From Kiritimatiellia bacterium (GTDB lineage Bacteria; Verrucomicrobiota; Kiritimatiellia; RFP12; UBA1067): DNA of 14,450 nt. The notes under the pieces were generated by a model, which had not been told where the DNA came from, did no database searches, and worked only from the letters and a program-made list of their open reading frames with translations. The position numbers and the translations under genes are program-made. The DNA is taken from positions 1 to 14,450 of the forward strand of contig JAEDMN010000059.1 in the NCBI GenBank assembly GCA_016302985.1, in the 5' to 3' direction. Positions 13,271 through 14,450 of the stretch are shown in pieces (position 1 is the first letter of the stretch; every line of letters starts with the position of its first letter).

Positions 13271-14422
13271 TCAGATCTTCACCCAGACACTGCCCTTCTT
13301 CGAGGACGCGACGACGGCCGAAATGAACTTCATCCCGCGCACGCCGTCCTCGACGGACGGGAAGTCGAGTTCGAGCGCCGTGGGCTTCTTCTTCAGCTGG
13401 CGGGCGCGGATCGTGTCCGTGAAGTTCTTGTAGTGGTTCGCAAACGCCTCGAGGAAGGCCTCGGGGTGTCCAGCCGGCGTGCGCGTGCAGCGCCCGGCGG
13501 CCGGGGACTTCTCCGCCACGTAGGGGTTCCCGCGCTTCCAGATCTGCTCGGGCATGTTGTCGCCGAGGACGCGCAGGTCGTTCGGGTCCTGCTGGAACCA
13601 GCCGATGGACCGGTCCTCGCCGTAGACCCAGATCTGGAGGTTGTTCTCCTCGCCGGAGCCGACCTGCGTCGCAGTGAGGACGCCCTTCACGCCCTTCTGC
13701 ATGTGGAAGAGCACGTTGCCGTCGTCGTCGAGCCTGCCCTTGAGGTAGGTGCCCAGGTCAGCCAGGACCTCCGTGATCTTCAGCCCCGACACGTACTCGG
13801 CGAGGTTCGCCGCGTGCGTGCCGATGTCGCCCATGCAGCAGGAACTGCCACTGGACTTCGGGTCCGTGCGCCACGCGGCCGAGATCGGCTTGACCTTCGC
13901 CAGGCGGCCGAGCCAGCCCTGCGGATAGCGGACCTCGATCTTGCGCAGCTTCCCGAGGTCGCCGGCCTTCACCATGTCCTTCGCGAGCTTCACCATCGGG
14001 TAGCCCGTGTACGTGTGCAGCAGGCCGAACGTGAGCCCGGTCTTCTTCACGATCCGCTGCAGCTCGTCGGCCTGCTCCGTCGTCATCGTCATCGGCTTCT
14101 CGCACATCACGTTGAAGCCGGCCTCGAGGCAGGCCTTCGCGACGGGGAAGTGCGTGACGTTCGGCGTGCAGATCGAAATGAAGTCGACGCGCTCCTCCGG
14201 CGGCAGCGCGAGCTCGCCCCGGATCATCTCCTGGTAGGTGCCGTAGCAGCGCTTCGGGTCGATGCCGAGGATCCGTCCCTGCTCGAGGGACCTCTCCGGC
14301 ACGATGTCGAACGCACCCGCCACGACCTGCACGTAGCCGTCCATGCGCGCGGCCTTGCGGTGGACTTCCCCGATGAAGGCGCCAATGCCGCCCCCGACCA
14401 TGCCCATCTTGAGAATCTTCAT
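13271..14422 (-). CDS. Gfo/Idh/MocA family NAD(P)-dependent oxidoreductase
   Basis: This 383-residue cytoplasmic enzyme oxidises or reduces a sugar, inositol or related substrate, which the sequence does not identify. The N-terminal Rossmann fold has GMVGGGIGAFIG (7-18) for NAD(P). EKP (108-110) is the family motif whose Lys109 takes part in catalysis. GDIGTH (198-203) supplies the expected catalytic Asp199 and His203. The C-terminal half is the usual alpha/beta substrate domain, closing near LDFPSVEDGVRGMKFI. An AAGGA lies somewhat far (about 13 bases) upstream of the ATG at 14422. No signal peptide or Tat motif is present. Given secreted glycosidase-like genes in the same window, a role in sugar catabolism is plausible. 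Downstream, 13235-13270 holds no recognisable terminator. Confidence 0.93.
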   Translation of the reverse strand: MKILKMGMVGGGIGAFIGEVHRKAARMDGYVQVVAGAFDIVPERSLEQGRILGIDPKRCYGTYQEMIRGELALPPEERVDFISICTPNVTHFPVAKACLEAGFNVMCEKPMTMTTEQADELQRIVKKTGLTFGLLHTYTGYPMVKLAKDMVKAGDLGKLRKIEVRYPQGWLGRLAKVKPISAAWRTDPKSSGSSCCMGDIGTHAANLAEYVSGLKITEVLADLGTYLKGRLDDDGNVLFHMQKGVKGVLTATQVGSGEENNLQIWVYGEDRSIGWFQQDPNDLRVLGDNMPEQIWKRGNPYVAEKSPAAGRCTRTPAGHPEAFLEAFANHYKNFTDTIRARQLKKKPTALELDFPSVEDGVRGMKFISAVVASSKKGSVWVKI

Positions 14423-14450
14423 GTCGTCCGACTTTCCTTTGTGTTGTGAC

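Overview
The window is GC-rich bacterial chromosome with strong GC bias at third codon positions. The only AT-rich patches are at promoters. It encodes a diderm envelope (a class A penicillin-binding protein of the PBP1C type and an LpxL-like acyltransferase), an Rnf ion-pumping complex with clostridial-style extra ferredoxin motifs, secreted glycosidase-like proteins and a Gfo/Idh/MocA oxidoreductase. This suggests an anaerobic, glycan-degrading member of the Planctomycetes-Verrucomicrobia-Chlamydiae group, perhaps Kiritimatiellota. That placement is inference; no rRNA or other phylogenetic marker gene was found.

Layout. (1) 1-2707, minus strand: a 646-residue secreted glycosidase-like protein followed by a second exported protein cut off by the window edge. 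(2) 2708-2837: a compact divergent promoter region. (3) 2838-8538, plus strand: rnfA-rnfB-rnfC-rnfD-rnfG and an LpxL-like acyltransferase, tightly packed as one operon. (4) 8535-10519, minus strand: hisA, then an M16 zinc peptidase that ends tail-to-tail with the acyltransferase in a shared CTAG. (5) 10580-13051, minus strand: an unknown 80-residue helical protein followed by PBP1C, behind a leader of about 170 bases rich in inverted repeats. (6) 13271-14422, minus strand: a Gfo/Idh/MocA dehydrogenase.

The Rnf genes form a membrane complex that couples electron transfer between reduced ferredoxin and NAD to Na+ or H+ movement. Three things stand out. No rnfE lies where rnfABCDGE clusters normally carry it; the acyltransferase is there instead. 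RnfG has an extra C-terminal domain that looks like a decayed second copy of its own FMN-binding fold. RnfB's last ferredoxin module keeps ligands for only one cluster. The acyltransferase also has Tyr in place of the acidic residue of its HX4(D/E) motif.

Four promoters share an extended -10 of the form TGSTATAMT. Two of them, facing away from each other, sit so close to their start codons that the transcripts should be leaderless or nearly so. I found no tRNA, rRNA, CRISPR, insertion sequence or convincing intrinsic terminator. No wholly new multi-gene system is evident; the best leads are the altered Rnf operon, the variant acyltransferase and the 80-residue partner of PBP1C.
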